Assembly (NCBI GenBank): GCA_943846615.1
Contig: OX044354.1
Location: forward strand, 2,435,001-2,499,000
Origin: an uncultured Amylibacter sp.
Lineage (GTDB): Bacteria; Pseudomonadota; Alphaproteobacteria; Rhodobacterales; Rhodobacteraceae
DNA: 64,000 bases
Direction of reading: 5' to 3'
Shown here: positions 10,688 to 21,168 of the stretch, piece by piece
Position numbering within the stretch: position 1 is the first letter of the stretch
How the letters are laid out: each line of letters opens with the position of its first letter
Translations under genes and position numbers: made by a program
Notes under the pieces: generated by a model
What the model saw: only the letters and a program-made list of their open reading frames with translations
Told to the model about the DNA's origin: nothing
Database searches by the model: none

Positions 10688-11287
10688 ATGTTGCGTGCTA
10701 CTTCGCTATTTTTTGCCTTTTGGGCATTTTTTACTCCGCAAGGTTTTGCACAGTCAAACGCGGGGCCTGATTTTCGCAGTACATGGGTTTTGGAAGTTTC
10801 GGCACAGATTTGCATGGTTAATCAGCGTGATGTTTGCATTTTGAAATCCGCCACCTATGCGCTGAATAATTCAGAGTTGTTGCAGCACATGCAGCGAAAT
10901 TACCCAGAGAAAGTCAACTGGTTTCAGGAGCGCTTTGAGCAATCCAGCTATTCGGCGACTAAACGAGGACGCAGTATTTTTCGCCGCATTTTGGCCGAGA
11001 ATGCCATCGAAACTTTGGAAGCATATTATTCGGAATTCATGGCGAAAAACGATGCATCTGTCACGCCAGACAGTGTGAATTCCCGCAGTGCAATTTTCCA
11101 TTCTATTCGCGCCCAATCATGTGTCGAACAACGGGATAATGCCTGTACAATCGAGTCTTTGCGTGTCGTACGCGATGCGATGGATTCTGGTGCGTGGGAA
11201 GAAATCGTTGAGCGTTTCAGCCTTGAAGAACCCGAAGCAACGCAGGCTCAAAAAGAGCTTTTGCAAAAGTTTTCAACCAAGCTGTGA
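10688..11287 (+). CDS. Secreted twin C-x7-C protein, paralogue 3 of 3
   Basis: A 199-residue, more diverged member of the tandem family. It has a signal peptide (MLRATSLFFAFWAFFTPQGFAQ), the pairs CMVNQRDVC and CVEQRDNAC, and a weakened core (TKRGRSIFRRILAENAIE). AGGGA at 10676-10680 precedes the ATG. A 120-base spacer separates it from paralogue 2 and contains a direct repeat GGTATAC-aaa-GGTATAC near 10618. A 212-base gap to nuoI follows. The divergence suggests an older duplication than that between copies 1 and 2. Confidence 0.75.
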   Translation: MLRATSLFFAFWAFFTPQGFAQSNAGPDFRSTWVLEVSAQICMVNQRDVCILKSATYALNNSELLQHMQRNYPEKVNWFQERFEQSSYSATKRGRSIFRRILAENAIETLEAYYSEFMAKNDASVTPDSVNSRSAIFHSIRAQSCVEQRDNACTIESLRVVRDAMDSGAWEEIVERFSLEEPEATQAQKELLQKFSTKL

Positions 11288-11401
11288 TCCTACAAATCCG
11301 CGTTTGAAACCGTCCAGATTTTGGCCCGCCGGGTGTTTTGGGATGTGTAATGGAAAGTCTGGGAATTTTAGACCAAGTATTCCATCAAAAATGACGCTTT
11401 C

Positions 11402-11430
11402 TTGTTGAAGAAATCCTCAAATTATATCAT
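11402..11430 (+). promoter_or_regulatory. Possible weak promoter before nuoI
   Basis: In the 212-base gap after the third paralogue there is TTGTTG at 11402-11407 and TATCAT at 11425-11430, 17 bases apart. This would allow internal expression of nuoI-N. The match to consensus is modest and could be chance. Confidence 0.25.
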
Positions 11431-11499
11431 TAGGAACCTGTCGAACATTGTGCCGAAATTCGGTAGGGTGTTTACAGTTAAGAGGTTTAGGAGATTCGC

Positions 11500-11991
11500 A
11501 TGTCATTTGACTACGCTCGCGCTGGGAAATACTTTCTGTTGGCGGATTTTTTCGTCGGAATGAAACTGGGGCTGAAATACTTCTTTAAACCCAAAGCGAC
11601 CCTGAATTACCCACATGAAAAGGGGCCATTGTCCCCACGTTTTCGCGGTGAACACGCATTGCGTCGTTACGCAAATGGTGAAGAGCGTTGTATCGCATGT
11701 AAATTATGCGAAGCGATTTGTCCTGCGCAGGCTATCACAATCGACGCGGAACCCCGCGATGATGGATCACGCCGCACAACACGTTACGACATCGACATGA
11801 CAAAATGTATCTACTGTGGTTTCTGCCAAGAGGCGTGCCCAGTGGACGCGATTGTAGAGGGGCCGAATTTCGAGTTCGCCACCGAAACACGTGAAGAGTT
11901 ATTTTACGACAAAGATAAATTACTTTCGAACGGTGACCGTTGGGAAGCAGAGATCGCGCGCAATCTCGAACTTGATGCGCCATACCGCTAG
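11500..11991 (+). CDS. nuoI: NADH-quinone oxidoreductase subunit I
   Basis: Ferredoxin-like subunit with two [4Fe-4S] clusters (N6a, N6b) passing electrons toward NuoB. The 163-residue protein has both eight-Cys signatures: [16 protein letters not shown] near residue 67 and [16 protein letters not shown] near 106. An amphipathic N-terminal stretch ([21 protein letters not shown]) is typical. AGGAG at 11488-11492 precedes the ATG. nuoJ follows after 5 bases. Confidence 0.97.
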   Translation: MSFDYARAGKYFLLADFFVGMKLGLKYFFKPKATLNYPHEKGPLSPRFRGEHALRRYANGEERCIACKLCEAICPAQAITIDAEPRDDGSRRTTRYDIDMTKCIYCGFCQEACPVDAIVEGPNFEFATETREELFYDKDKLLSNGDRWEAEIARNLELDAPYR

Positions 11992-11996
11992 GAAGA

Positions 11997-12614
11997 ATGA
12001 TGACCGTTACTTTATTCGCTTTTTACCTATTCGCATTCACCGCAATCCTATCTGGGTTCTTCGTGGTGATTGCACGTAACCCTGTTCATTCTGTGTTGTG
12101 GTTGATCTTAACATTCTTTTCTGCCGCGGGTCTGTTCGTTTTGATGGGCGCGGAATATGTGGCCATGTTGTTGGCCATTGTTTACGTGGGCGCGGTTGCC
12201 GTGTTGTTCCTGTTCGTTGTGATGATGCTGGATGTTGATTTCGTTGAATTGAAATCAGGCATGCAGAAATATTTCCTGATTGGCGCGGCCATCGGGATCG
12301 TTTTGTTGATGGAAATCGGCATGATCATTGGTCATTGGAATGTGGCACCCGAAGCGGGATCGTTGTTGCAATCACCAACGCCATCGCTGGACGATGCACA
12401 TAACACATTGGCCTTGGGCCAAATCATCTACACGCAATACATCTATCTGTTCCAGATCGCGGGCTTGATCCTGTTGACGGCGATGATTGGTGCGATTGTT
12501 TTGACATTGCGCCACCGCACAGATGTGAAGCGCCAAAACGTTGTGGATCAAATGCAACGTGACCCAGCGAAATCGTTGGATATGATTAACGTTAAACCGG
12601 GGCAGGGACTATGA
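11997..12614 (+). CDS. nuoJ: NADH-quinone oxidoreductase subunit J
   Basis: Membrane-arm subunit (ND6) with five hydrophobic helices in 205 residues. The conserved helix 3 reads [32 protein letters not shown], the segment that undergoes the pi-bulge transition in complex I. A second ATG directly follows the first (ATGATG), so the true start may be one codon later. The stop overlaps nuoK (ATGA). Confidence 0.96.
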   Translation: MMTVTLFAFYLFAFTAILSGFFVVIARNPVHSVLWLILTFFSAAGLFVLMGAEYVAMLLAIVYVGAVAVLFLFVVMMLDVDFVELKSGMQKYFLIGAAIGIVLLMEIGMIIGHWNVAPEAGSLLQSPTPSLDDAHNTLALGQIIYTQYIYLFQIAGLILLTAMIGAIVLTLRHRTDVKRQNVVDQMQRDPAKSLDMINVKPGQGL

Positions 12615-12916
12615 TATCTGTTGAACACTATTTGGCCGTGGCCGCCGTATTATTCGTAATCGGCATCTTTGGCATTTTCCTGAACCGCAAAAACGTCATC
12701 GTCATTTTGATGTCGATTGAATTGATGTTGTTGGCTGTGAACATTAACTTTGTTGCGTTTTCAACGCATCTGGGTGATTTGACGGGCCAAGTATTTACAT
12801 TGTTCGTACTGACCGTCGCCGCCGCCGAGGCCGCGATTGGGTTGGCTATTCTGGTTTGCTTCTTCCGTGTGCGTGGCACGATTGCGGTTGAAGATATTAA
12901 CGTAATGAAAGGCTGA
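12611..12916 (+). CDS. nuoK: NADH-quinone oxidoreductase subunit K
   Basis: Membrane-arm subunit (ND4L) of 101 residues, the usual size, with three helices. The conserved acidic residues are in [15 protein letters not shown] (helix 2) and [13 protein letters not shown] (helix 3), part of the central proton-translocating axis. Its ATG overlaps the nuoJ stop, and nuoL begins 4 bases after its own stop. Confidence 0.97.
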   Translation: MISVEHYLAVAAVLFVIGIFGIFLNRKNVIVILMSIELMLLAVNINFVAFSTHLGDLTGQVFTLFVLTVAAAEAAIGLAILVCFFRVRGTIAVEDINVMKG

Positions 12917-12920
12917 TCCA

Positions 12921-14897
12921 ATGGAAATGATCCTGCTATTCGCACCACTTGTTGGTTCCATCCTTTGTGGCTTTGGTCACCGCATCATCGGCGAGAAGGC
13001 CGCGATGATGATTGCAACGGGCGGTTTGTTCCTGTCGGCGGTTCTGTCTTGGGTGATGTTCACTACGTTTAGTGGCGACCCATACACGGTTACAATTTTC
13101 CGCTTTATCGAAAGTGGTACGTTGTCATCCGATTGGGCGATCCGTATTGACCGTTTGACCGTGATTATGTTGATCGTAATCAACACGGTTTCCGCGCTGG
13201 TTCACCTGTATTCATGGGGATACATGGACAAAGACCCACAGTGGAAAGAGGGCGAAAGCTATAAGCCGCGCTTCTTTGCTTACCTATCATTCTTTACATT
13301 CTCGATGTTGATGTTGGTGACGTCTGACAATTTGTTGCAGATGTTCTTCGGCTGGGAAGGTGTGGGCGTTGCGTCTTACCTATTGATCGGGTTCTATTAC
13401 CGTAAACCATCCGCTGGTGCGGCCGCGATGAAAGCGTTCATCGTGAACCGTGTTGGTGATTTTGGTTTCGCATTGGGTATCTTTGGTCTGTTCTATCTGT
13501 CGGACAGCATCAACTTTAGCGAAGTTTTGGATCCGCATAACGCGAAAGAATTGTCCAAGACGACGTTCCAGTTCCTGTCATGGGAAATGAATGCGTTGGA
13601 AGTGATCACAATGTTATTGTTCATCGGTGCCATGGGTAAATCGGCACAGTTGATGTTGCACACATGGTTGCCTGACGCGATGGAAGGTCCGACACCTGTG
13701 TCTGCCTTGATCCACGCCGCGACAATGGTTACCGCCGGTGTGTTTATGGTTTGTCGCCTGTCACCGTTGATGGAATACGCGACGTTTACGCCGAATTTCA
13801 TCGTGCTGATCGGTGCCACAACGGCATTCTTTGCGGCAACGGTTGGTTTGGTTCAAAACGATATTAAACGCGTGATTGCCTATTCTACGTGTTCACAGTT
13901 GGGTTACATGTTTGTGGCGGCTGGTGTTGGCGCATATGGCGCGGCGATGTTCCACCTGTTCACACACGCGTTTTTCAAGGCGATGTTGTTCTTGGGTGCG
14001 GGTTCCGTGATCCATGCGATGCACCACGAGCAAGACATGCGTAATTACGGTGGTCTGCGTAAGAAAATTCCATTTACCTTTGCCGCGATGATGATTGGTA
14101 CATTGGCGATTACTGGTGTTGGTATCCCATTGACGCATTACGGTTTCGCGGGGTTCCTATCTAAGGATGCGATTATCGAGAGTGCTTATGCCGCGGGTTC
14201 TGGCGTTGGTCAGTATGCGTTTGTGATGTTGGTGATTGCTGCGGCGATGACGAGTTTCTACTCTTGGCGTCTTATCTTTTTAACCTTCTATGGCAAACCA
14301 CGCGGTGATGCGCATACGCATGATCACGCGCACGAAAGCCCGGTGGTGATGTTGATCCCACTGGCCGTTTTGGCATTGGGTGCGATTTTCGCAGGCATGA
14401 TGTGGTATGATGAATTCTTCGGCAAGACATGGGAAGCATGGTTCGGTACGGCGTTATACGCAAACCACGATACGAACCACGTTGTTCACGATGCGCATTA
14501 TGTTGCGGATTGGGTCAAAGCATCACCATTCTTTGCAATGTTGTTCGGTTTCTTGATGGCGATGTGGTTCTACATCTGGTCACCTGAAAACCCTGCGAAA
14601 TTGGCGAAACAACAACAGGGTCTTTACCAGTTCTTCCTGAACAAATGGTACTTTGACGAATTGTACGACATCTTGTTTGTGCGTCCTGCGAAATGGTTGG
14701 GCAACTTCCTTTGGAAGAAGGGTGACGGTGCGGTTATTGATGGCGGCATCAATGGTTTGGCATTGGGAATTATCCCTGCCATCACACGTAAATATCAGGC
14801 GATGCAGTCGGGCTACTTGTTCCACTACGCCTTTACTATGGTTATTGGGGTTGCTGTGATTGTTACATGGTTTGCGCTGACAGGAGGATCCCACTAA
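12921..14897 (+). CDS. nuoL: NADH-quinone oxidoreductase subunit L
   Basis: Distal antiporter-like proton pump subunit (ND5) of complex I, 658 residues. The core shows [19 protein letters not shown] (Glu near residue 144), [27 protein letters not shown] and the broken-helix Lys regions. A His-rich loop ([10 protein letters not shown]) lies near residue 468. The C-terminal part forms the long lateral helix and anchor. No good ribosome-binding site is seen before the ATG, so translation probably depends on coupling with nuoK. Confidence 0.97.
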   Translation: MEMILLFAPLVGSILCGFGHRIIGEKAAMMIATGGLFLSAVLSWVMFTTFSGDPYTVTIFRFIESGTLSSDWAIRIDRLTVIMLIVINTVSALVHLYSWGYMDKDPQWKEGESYKPRFFAYLSFFTFSMLMLVTSDNLLQMFFGWEGVGVASYLLIGFYYRKPSAGAAAMKAFIVNRVGDFGFALGIFGLFYLSDSINFSEVLDPHNAKELSKTTFQFLSWEMNALEVITMLLFIGAMGKSAQLMLHTWLPDAMEGPTPVSALIHAATMVTAGVFMVCRLSPLMEYATFTPNFIVLIGATTAFFAATVGLVQNDIKRVIAYSTCSQLGYMFVAAGVGAYGAAMFHLFTHAFFKAMLFLGAGSVIHAMHHEQDMRNYGGLRKKIPFTFAAMMIGTLAITGVGIPLTHYGFAGFLSKDAIIESAYAAGSGVGQYAFVMLVIAAAMTSFYSWRLIFLTFYGKPRGDAHTHDHAHESPVVMLIPLAVLALGAIFAGMMWYDEFFGKTWEAWFGTALYANHDTNHVVHDAHYVADWVKASPFFAMLFGFLMAMWFYIWSPENPAKLAKQQQGLYQFFLNKWYFDELYDILFVRPAKWLGNFLWKKGDGAVIDGGINGLALGIIPAITRKYQAMQSGYLFHYAFTMVIGVAVIVTWFALTGGSH

Positions 14898-16441
14898 TGG
14901 ATAATCTTTTGTCGATCGTTATTTTTCTGCCGTCATTGGCAGCATTGATATTAGCAGTAGTGTTGCGCGGCGAAGACGCAGCATCACAGAAAAACGCCAA
15001 GTTTTTGGCATTGGTTGCGACCATCGCGACCTTTGTGATTTCGATCCCGTTGCTGACGCAATTTGATCCATCCAACACTGGTTTTCAGTTTGTTGAGGAA
15101 TACGATTGGTTGGCTGGTCTGAAATACAAGGTTGGCGTTGACGGGATCAGCATTCTGTTTGTGATGTTGACCACATTCTTGATGCCCATCGTGATTGGCG
15201 CATGTTGGACGGTTACCACGCGCGTCAAAGATTACATGATCATGTTCTTGATCTTGGAAACGATGATGTTGGCTGTGTTCAGTTCATTGGACATCATCCT
15301 GTTCTACGTCGTTTTCGAAGCGGGTTTGATCCCGATGTTCCTGATCGTTGGTATCTGGGGCGGCAAGGATCGCATTTATGCGGCGTTTAAATTGTTCCTA
15401 TACACATTGTTGGGTTCGGTTTTGATGCTGATCGCCATCCTGTACATGTGGTTTGAGGCCGGCACGACAGACATCCCAACATTGATGCAGCATCAGTTCG
15501 CCTCTGAAAATATGGTGATCCTTGGGGTTACGATCGTTGGTGGTATCCAAACATTATTGTTCTTGGGCTTCTTCGCGTCATTCGCGGTGAAGATGCCAAT
15601 GTGGCCAGTTCACACATGGTTGCCAGACGCACACGTTCAGGCGCCAACAGCGGGTTCTGTTGTTTTGGCGGCGATCCTGTTGAAGATGGGTGGTTACGGA
15701 TTCTTGCGTTTCTGTTTGCCGATGTTCCCTGTTGGGTCTGAAACAATGGCGACGTTTGTGATGACGTTGTCTGTGATCGCGATCATCTACACATCATTCG
15801 TGGCCTTGGTTCAGGAAGATATGAAAAAGCTGATTGCATATTCATCTGTTGCGCACATGGGTTTCGTAACCATGGGTATTTTCGCGATCAACCAACAGGG
15901 TTTGGATGGGGCGATTTTCCAAATGTTGTCACACGGTTTCATTTCCGCCGCGCTCTTCTTGGGTGTTGGGGTTATTTACGATCGTATGCACACGCGTGAT
16001 ATCGATGCATATGGTGGCTTGGTTATTCGTATGCCGGTTTTCGCGCTGATATTTATGTTGTTCACGATGGCCAACGTTGGCCTGCCGGGCACATCTGGTT
16101 TTGTTGGTGAATTCCTGACATTGACCGCCGCATTTAAGGCAAACACGTGGATCGCATTTGGTGCGACAACGGGTGTGATCCTGTCCGCTGGTTACGCATT
16201 GTGGTTATACCGCCGCGTTGTATTCGGTGACCTGATCAAGGAAAGCCTGAAGGGGATCACCGATATGGACATGCGTGAAAAACTGATGATGGCTCCGCTT
16301 ATCTTTATGACGTTGTTATTGGGTATCTACCCCGCATTAATTCTGGATCTGATTGGCCCGTCCGTCAGCGCCTTGTTGGAACAAGTACACGCCGCACAGG
16401 GGGTCGTCATGGACGCCGCCCCTAAAGCCGCAGCACATTAA
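14897..16441 (+). CDS. nuoM: NADH-quinone oxidoreductase subunit M
   Basis: Antiporter-like pump subunit (ND4), 514 residues. Motifs include [17 protein letters not shown] near residue 145, [20 protein letters not shown] near 240 and [17 protein letters not shown] near 318. I chose the ATG at 14897, which overlaps the nuoL stop as TAATG and has AGGAGG at 14882-14887; an in-frame start 30 bases upstream lies inside nuoL and lacks conservation. Confidence 0.97.
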   Translation: MDNLLSIVIFLPSLAALILAVVLRGEDAASQKNAKFLALVATIATFVISIPLLTQFDPSNTGFQFVEEYDWLAGLKYKVGVDGISILFVMLTTFLMPIVIGACWTVTTRVKDYMIMFLILETMMLAVFSSLDIILFYVVFEAGLIPMFLIVGIWGGKDRIYAAFKLFLYTLLGSVLMLIAILYMWFEAGTTDIPTLMQHQFASENMVILGVTIVGGIQTLLFLGFFASFAVKMPMWPVHTWLPDAHVQAPTAGSVVLAAILLKMGGYGFLRFCLPMFPVGSETMATFVMTLSVIAIIYTSFVALVQEDMKKLIAYSSVAHMGFVTMGIFAINQQGLDGAIFQMLSHGFISAALFLGVGVIYDRMHTRDIDAYGGLVIRMPVFALIFMLFTMANVGLPGTSGFVGEFLTLTAAFKANTWIAFGATTGVILSAGYALWLYRRVVFGDLIKESLKGITDMDMREKLMMAPLIFMTLLLGIYPALILDLIGPSVSALLEQVHAAQGVVMDAAPKAAAH

Positions 16442-16454
16442 AGGGGTATCGGCA

Positions 16455-17894
16455 ATGATTAGCACAGATATCAACACCGCACTGCCCGAAATCATTCTGG
16501 CAGTTTATGCAATGGCCGCATTGATGTTGGCCGTTTACGGCGGCAAGGATCGCCTGTCTGGTTTCATTTTCTGGGCAACGGCTGGCGTTATGGTCATCCT
16601 TGGTCTGATGATGGCATTCGCACCTGCGGGCACAACATCGGCGTTCAACGGTTCATTCATCAACGATGAATTCGCACGTTACACCAAGGTGGTTATGTTG
16701 TTCGGTTCGGCGGCAATGTTATTGCTGTCGCAAGATTACCTGATCAAAAACAAGCTGTTTAAATTCGAATTCCCGATCCTGATTGCATTGGCCACGTTGG
16801 GCATGATGTTGATGGTTTCTGCGGGCGATTTGATGGCGCTTTACATGGGGTTGGAACTACAATCATTGGCGTTATACGTTGTTGCATCATTCCGTCGTGA
16901 CAGCATTCGTTCAACCGAGGCTGGTTTGAAATACTTCGTTCTGGGTGCGTTATCATCTGGTTTGCTACTGTATGGTGCATCATTGGTTTACGGTTTCTCT
17001 GGTACCACGAATTTCGCAGGCATTGCGGAAACAATCCACGGTGATAATTTGGATATGGGCATGTTGTTCGGTTTGGTATTTCTGTGCGTTGGCATGGGTT
17101 TCAAAATCAGCGCCGCACCATTCCACATGTGGACGCCGGATGTTTACGAGGGTTCACCAACACCCGTAACAGGTTTCTTTGCAACGGCACCTAAGGTGGC
17201 GGCGGCTGGTTTGTTTGCCCGCGTTGTTCACGATGCATTCGGTGGCGCGGTTACGGATTGGCAACAGATCGTTGCATTCTTGGCTGTTGTATCAATGTTC
17301 TTGGGCTCCATTGCCGCGATCGGTCAAACAAACATCAAACGCTTGATGGCGTATTCATCAATCGCGCACATGGGTTTTGCGCTGGTTGGTTTGGCCGCTG
17401 GTACAGAGCAGGGTGTTCAGGCATTGCTGATCTACATGGCGATTTACGTGACCATGAATGTTGGTGTTTTTGCATTCATTTTGAATATGGAACGCGAAGG
17501 TCAGCCGGTAACGACAATTACTGAATTGGGCATGTATTCACGTGCGCAACCACTGCGCGCGGCGGCATTGGCGGCGTTGATGTTCAGCCTTGCGGGTATC
17601 CCGCCGTTGGTTGGCTTCTTCGGCAAGTTGTTTGTTTTGCAGGCGGCCGTTGATGCAGGCATCGCATGGTTGGCGCTGGCGGGTGTTGTGGCATCTGTGA
17701 TCGGTGCATTCTATTACTTGCGCATCATCTACTACATGTACTTTGGTGACGAGGCGGATGCATTGTCTGTGCGGATGCCAATGTTGCACAAGGTTGCGTT
17801 TTATGGTGCGGCTTTGATCATGTTGGTGGGGGCGATTAACCTGTTTGGTGTGCCACCGATTGCGGCGGATGCTGCCGCGTCATTGTTGAAATGA
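16455..17894 (+). CDS. nuoN: NADH-quinone oxidoreductase subunit N
   Basis: Antiporter-like pump subunit (ND2), 479 residues, the last complex I gene. Motifs include [38 protein letters not shown] and [19 protein letters not shown]. The ATG at 16455 has AAGGGG at 16441-16446; a longer frame from 16353 would overlap nuoM by 89 bases and begin with non-membrane sequence. The stop overlaps birA (ATGA). Confidence 0.97.
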   Translation: MISTDINTALPEIILAVYAMAALMLAVYGGKDRLSGFIFWATAGVMVILGLMMAFAPAGTTSAFNGSFINDEFARYTKVVMLFGSAAMLLLSQDYLIKNKLFKFEFPILIALATLGMMLMVSAGDLMALYMGLELQSLALYVVASFRRDSIRSTEAGLKYFVLGALSSGLLLYGASLVYGFSGTTNFAGIAETIHGDNLDMGMLFGLVFLCVGMGFKISAAPFHMWTPDVYEGSPTPVTGFFATAPKVAAAGLFARVVHDAFGGAVTDWQQIVAFLAVVSMFLGSIAAIGQTNIKRLMAYSSIAHMGFALVGLAAGTEQGVQALLIYMAIYVTMNVGVFAFILNMEREGQPVTTITELGMYSRAQPLRAAALAALMFSLAGIPPLVGFFGKLFVLQAAVDAGIAWLALAGVVASVIGAFYYLRIIYYMYFGDEADALSVRMPMLHKVAFYGAALIMLVGAINLFGVPPIAADAAASLLK

Positions 17895-18622
17895 TCAACT
17901 GGCCCGCGGGCATAGACCGCGTTGCCTTTGACACCATCGACAGCACAAATAAAGAAGCTGCGAGGCGCACGTCCGAAACGACTGCGCCTTTGTGGATTCT
18001 GGCGGGCGAGCAGACCGCCGGTGTAGGGCGTCGGGGGCGTGCGTGGAGCAGTACGCCTGGGAATTTTGCCGCGACACTGTTGATGCCGATTACGGGCGAT
18101 TTATCATCCATTGCATTGCATAGTTTCGTGGCATCATTGGCGTTACGCGATGCCTTGGTGCATGTCACAGATCAGCCTGAACGGTTCGCGATGAAATGGC
18201 CCAATGATGTTTTGATGGACGGGGGCAAGGTGGCGGGTATCCTGTTGGAGACATGCGGAACAGGTCCCAGCCATTTGTGCATTGGGATTGGTGTGAATTT
18301 GGCGATGGCGCCAGAGGTTGAGAAGATCGAAAGCGTATCGACACCGCCGAAACATTTGAATGGACAGATTAGCCCGGCCGATTTCCTGACCCTGTTGGCG
18401 CATTTTTTCGAAATACGTGTTGCGCAATATACGCGCGAGGGTTTTGCGGCCACGCGTTCGGATTGGTTACAGAATGCCGCCAAATTGGGCGAGGTCATCA
18501 CCGCCCGCCTGCCTACCCATGAAATCACCGGCACATTTGTAACGGTGGACGAAGGGGGCGGGGTTGTATTACAAGCGGGGGCAGATCAGCACGTGATCCA
18601 CGCCGCCGATATCTTTTTCTAG
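17891..18622 (+). CDS. birA: Biotin--[acetyl-CoA-carboxylase] ligase
   Basis: Attaches biotin to the BCCP subunit of acetyl-CoA carboxylase and related carboxylases through biotinyl-AMP. The 243-residue protein begins directly with the catalytic domain: [33 protein letters not shown] (biotinyl-AMP loop) and [19 protein letters not shown] with the catalytic lysine. It lacks the DNA-binding winged helix of E. coli BirA, so it should not be a repressor. Overlap with nuoN by 4 bases is a common alphaproteobacterial arrangement. Confidence 0.95.
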   Translation: MINWPAGIDRVAFDTIDSTNKEAARRTSETTAPLWILAGEQTAGVGRRGRAWSSTPGNFAATLLMPITGDLSSIALHSFVASLALRDALVHVTDQPERFAMKWPNDVLMDGGKVAGILLETCGTGPSHLCIGIGVNLAMAPEVEKIESVSTPPKHLNGQISPADFLTLLAHFFEIRVAQYTREGFAATRSDWLQNAAKLGEVITARLPTHEITGTFVTVDEGGGVVLQAGADQHVIHAADIFF

Positions 18623-18631
18623 GAGAGCCAT

Positions 18632-19399
18632 ATGTTACTGGCCATAGACGTTGGAAATACAAATACGGTTTTCGCCTTGCATGATGGGGATGAATTCATC
18701 ACCAGCTTTCGCTGTGAGACGATCGTGGGGCGTACGGCGGACGAGTATTTTGTATGGCTGAACCAGTTGATGCAACTGCATGATATAACGGCGAAATTTG
18801 AGCGCGTTGTCATCAGTTCGACCGTACCGCGTGTGGTGTTTAACCTACGTGTTTTGACGGATCGTTATTTCGATTGCCGCCCTTTGGTTGTTGGACGTCC
18901 GAGTTGTGATTTGGGTGTCGAAGTCCGCGTTGATGCGGGCACCACCGTTGGGCCGGATCGGTTGGTAAATACGGTGGGTGCATATCATAAATACGGCGGC
19001 GATTTGATCGTTGTGGATTTTGGTACGGCGACTACGTTTGATGTGGTTGATACGGATGGTGCTTACATTGGTGGTGTAATCGCGCCAGGGGTGAACCTGT
19101 CGTTACGAGCATTACACGAACGCGCGGCGGCATTGCCACATATCGATGTGGCTGAACCTGACAAGGTGATCGGGACGAATACGATCACATGTATGCAATC
19201 TGGTATCTTCTGGGGCTATATCGGGCTGGTTGAAGGCATCTGTAAACAAATCCGCGCTGAACATGGGCGCGATATGAAAATAATCTCTACTGGCGGGCTG
19301 TCGACTTTGTTCGAACGGGGTACGAATGTGATTGACCACATCGACCTAGACCTGACATTACACGGTCTTTATCTGATCGATCAGAATAATCGGAAATAA
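18632..19399 (+). CDS. coaX: Type III pantothenate kinase
   Basis: First step of coenzyme A synthesis: phosphorylates pantothenate. The 255-residue protein has the ASKHA-fold motifs: AIDVGNTNTVFALHDGDEF at the N-terminus, VDFGTATTFDVVDTDGAYIGG near residue 127, PGVNLSLRALHERAAALP near 150 and STGGLSTLF near 213. AGGAG at 18621-18625 precedes the ATG. It sits between birA and rnj, the usual order in this group. Confidence 0.96.
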   Translation: MLLAIDVGNTNTVFALHDGDEFITSFRCETIVGRTADEYFVWLNQLMQLHDITAKFERVVISSTVPRVVFNLRVLTDRYFDCRPLVVGRPSCDLGVEVRVDAGTTVGPDRLVNTVGAYHKYGGDLIVVDFGTATTFDVVDTDGAYIGGVIAPGVNLSLRALHERAAALPHIDVAEPDKVIGTNTITCMQSGIFWGYIGLVEGICKQIRAEHGRDMKIISTGGLSTLFERGTNVIDHIDLDLTLHGLYLIDQNNRK

Positions 19400-19400
19400 C

Positions 19401-21071
19401 ATGACATCTAAAAATAAATTGATCTATCTGCCCCTTGGTGGTGCAGGCGAAATCGGCATGAATATGTACCTGTATGGTTACGGGGCCAAGGGTAAGGAAC
19501 GCTTTATCCTTGTGGATGTGGGGGTGACGTTCCCTGCGATGGATACGACGCCCGGTGTTGACTTGATCATGGCCGATGCGAAATACATTATTGATCGCGC
19601 GGATCAATTGGACGGTATTTTCATCACGCACGCCCACGAAGATCACATTGGTGCCATCGGGTTGTTGTACCCAAAGTTGAACGCGCCGATTTATTGCCGT
19701 AAGTTTACCGCCGCTGTGACGCGTGCGAAAATGCAGGATCGCAATCAGAACCCTGATGTGATCGAAATTTTGCCACCATACCCAGAAATGCAAAAGGTTG
19801 GTCCGTTTAAGGTGGGCATTTTGCCCGTGCCGCATTCCATTCCAGAGGCATCTGGTTTGGTGATCGAAGTGGGTGATCAGCGTATCGTTCACACGGGTGA
19901 TTTGAAAATCGATCCCGATCCCGTTGTTGGCGAACCGTTTAATCCAGCGTTGTTCGCAGAGTTGGGCAAAAAGGGTGTAGATGTGTTGGTGTGTGACAGT
20001 ACCAACGTGTTTTCTAACAAGCCGGGCCGATCAGAGGCCACATTGGTGAAACCAATCACTGAAATGATCAAAGGCGCCAGTGGTATGGTTGTTGCCACGA
20101 CATTCGCATCCAACGTGGCGCGTTTGAAAACGCTGGCGCAGGCGGGTGTGGACGCGGGGCGTTCTGTGTGCGTATTGGGCCGTTCGATGCAACGTATGCT
20201 GGGCTATGCGCATGCAACGGATGTTTTGGATAACTTCCCACCGACGATTGAGCTGGAAGATGTGCCGCAGGTGCCACGCGAAAACCTGATGTTGTTGGTG
20301 ACGGGCTCACAAGGCGAAAGCCGCGCCGCCTCTGCGCAGTTGGCGCGTGGAAAGTATTTGGGAATTACGATGCAACAGGGCGACACCTTCCTGTTTTCAT
20401 CGAAAACCATTCCAGGCAATGAAATATCTGTTGGTCGCATTATCAATTCATACGCAATGCAGGGTGTGAACGTGATTGATGACAGCGCCGAAATCTACCA
20501 CGTATCGGGCCATGCGAACCGCCCCGATTTGGAAGAAATCCATCGATTGTTGAAGCCAAAAACATTGATCCCGATGCACGGCGAATACCGTCATTTGAAG
20601 GAGCACGCCGATCTGGCGAAATCCAAGGGAATCAATTCATTGGTCGCGCCGAACGGCAGTTTGGTAGAGATTAATGCCAAAGGTGCCAAGGTTATGGATC
20701 ACATCGAAACAGGCCGCACGTATTTGGATGGCACGCGTTTGATCGGTGCATTTGATGGGGTAGTTCTGGAACGTATTCGCATGGCGACACGCGGCACGGT
20801 TGCCGTATCGCTGGTGATTGAGGATGCTGATGTTTTGGGTGTTTGGGCGGAGCCGATTGGCCTGCCAGAGACCGAAGATTACGAAGAAGGTTTGCCCGAA
20901 ATGTTGGAAGAGCAGATTGAAAACGCGTTGAATAAGGCCAAAAATAAGTTGTTGAAAGACGACGAAGAGGTAGAGCGTTTGGTCTCTCGCGTTGTGAGCC
21001 GGTTGTGCAAGGATGAAGTGGGCAAGAAGCCTGTGACGCGTGTTCTCATTAACCGTTTGGAAGAGAATTAG
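19401..21071 (+). CDS. rnj: Ribonuclease J
   Basis: Metallo-beta-lactamase/beta-CASP nuclease for mRNA decay and rRNA 5' maturation, with 5'-exonuclease and endonuclease activity in the family. The 556-residue protein shows the zinc motif THAHEDHIGAIG near residue 75, CDSTNVFSNKPGRSE near 198, VSGHANRPDLEEIH near 370 and PMHGEYRHLKEH near 392. The ATG is 1 base after the coaX stop. Alphaproteobacteria commonly pair RNase J with RNase E, so its presence is expected. Confidence 0.95.
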   Translation: MTSKNKLIYLPLGGAGEIGMNMYLYGYGAKGKERFILVDVGVTFPAMDTTPGVDLIMADAKYIIDRADQLDGIFITHAHEDHIGAIGLLYPKLNAPIYCRKFTAAVTRAKMQDRNQNPDVIEILPPYPEMQKVGPFKVGILPVPHSIPEASGLVIEVGDQRIVHTGDLKIDPDPVVGEPFNPALFAELGKKGVDVLVCDSTNVFSNKPGRSEATLVKPITEMIKGASGMVVATTFASNVARLKTLAQAGVDAGRSVCVLGRSMQRMLGYAHATDVLDNFPPTIELEDVPQVPRENLMLLVTGSQGESRAASAQLARGKYLGITMQQGDTFLFSSKTIPGNEISVGRIINSYAMQGVNVIDDSAEIYHVSGHANRPDLEEIHRLLKPKTLIPMHGEYRHLKEHADLAKSKGINSLVAPNGSLVEINAKGAKVMDHIETGRTYLDGTRLIGAFDGVVLERIRMATRGTVAVSLVIEDADVLGVWAEPIGLPETEDYEEGLPEMLEEQIENALNKAKNKLLKDDEEVERLVSRVVSRLCKDEVGKKPVTRVLINRLEEN

Positions 21072-21076
21072 TTAAG

Positions 21077-21104
21077 AAAACATTTATTTTTAATAAAATG
21101 TTTT
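21077..21104 (+). terminator. AT-rich inverted repeat after rnj
   Basis: Nine-base arms AAAACATTT (21077-21085) and AAATGTTTT (21096-21104) with a 10-base loop begin 5 bases after the rnj stop. The stem has one GC pair, so it would be a weak terminator; it may simply be AT-rich spacer. Confidence 0.3.
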
Positions 21105-21168
21105 AAAATTCTCATAATTGTACTGTGACGCATCTTTTCATTTGAAAATAAGGCGTTACAATCATGGC

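Noticed and set aside
10660..10688. TTGACT with TGAATA before the third C-x7-C paralogue, as a promoter
   Set aside because: The -10 would overlap the start codon, leaving no leader, although a ribosome-binding site is present.
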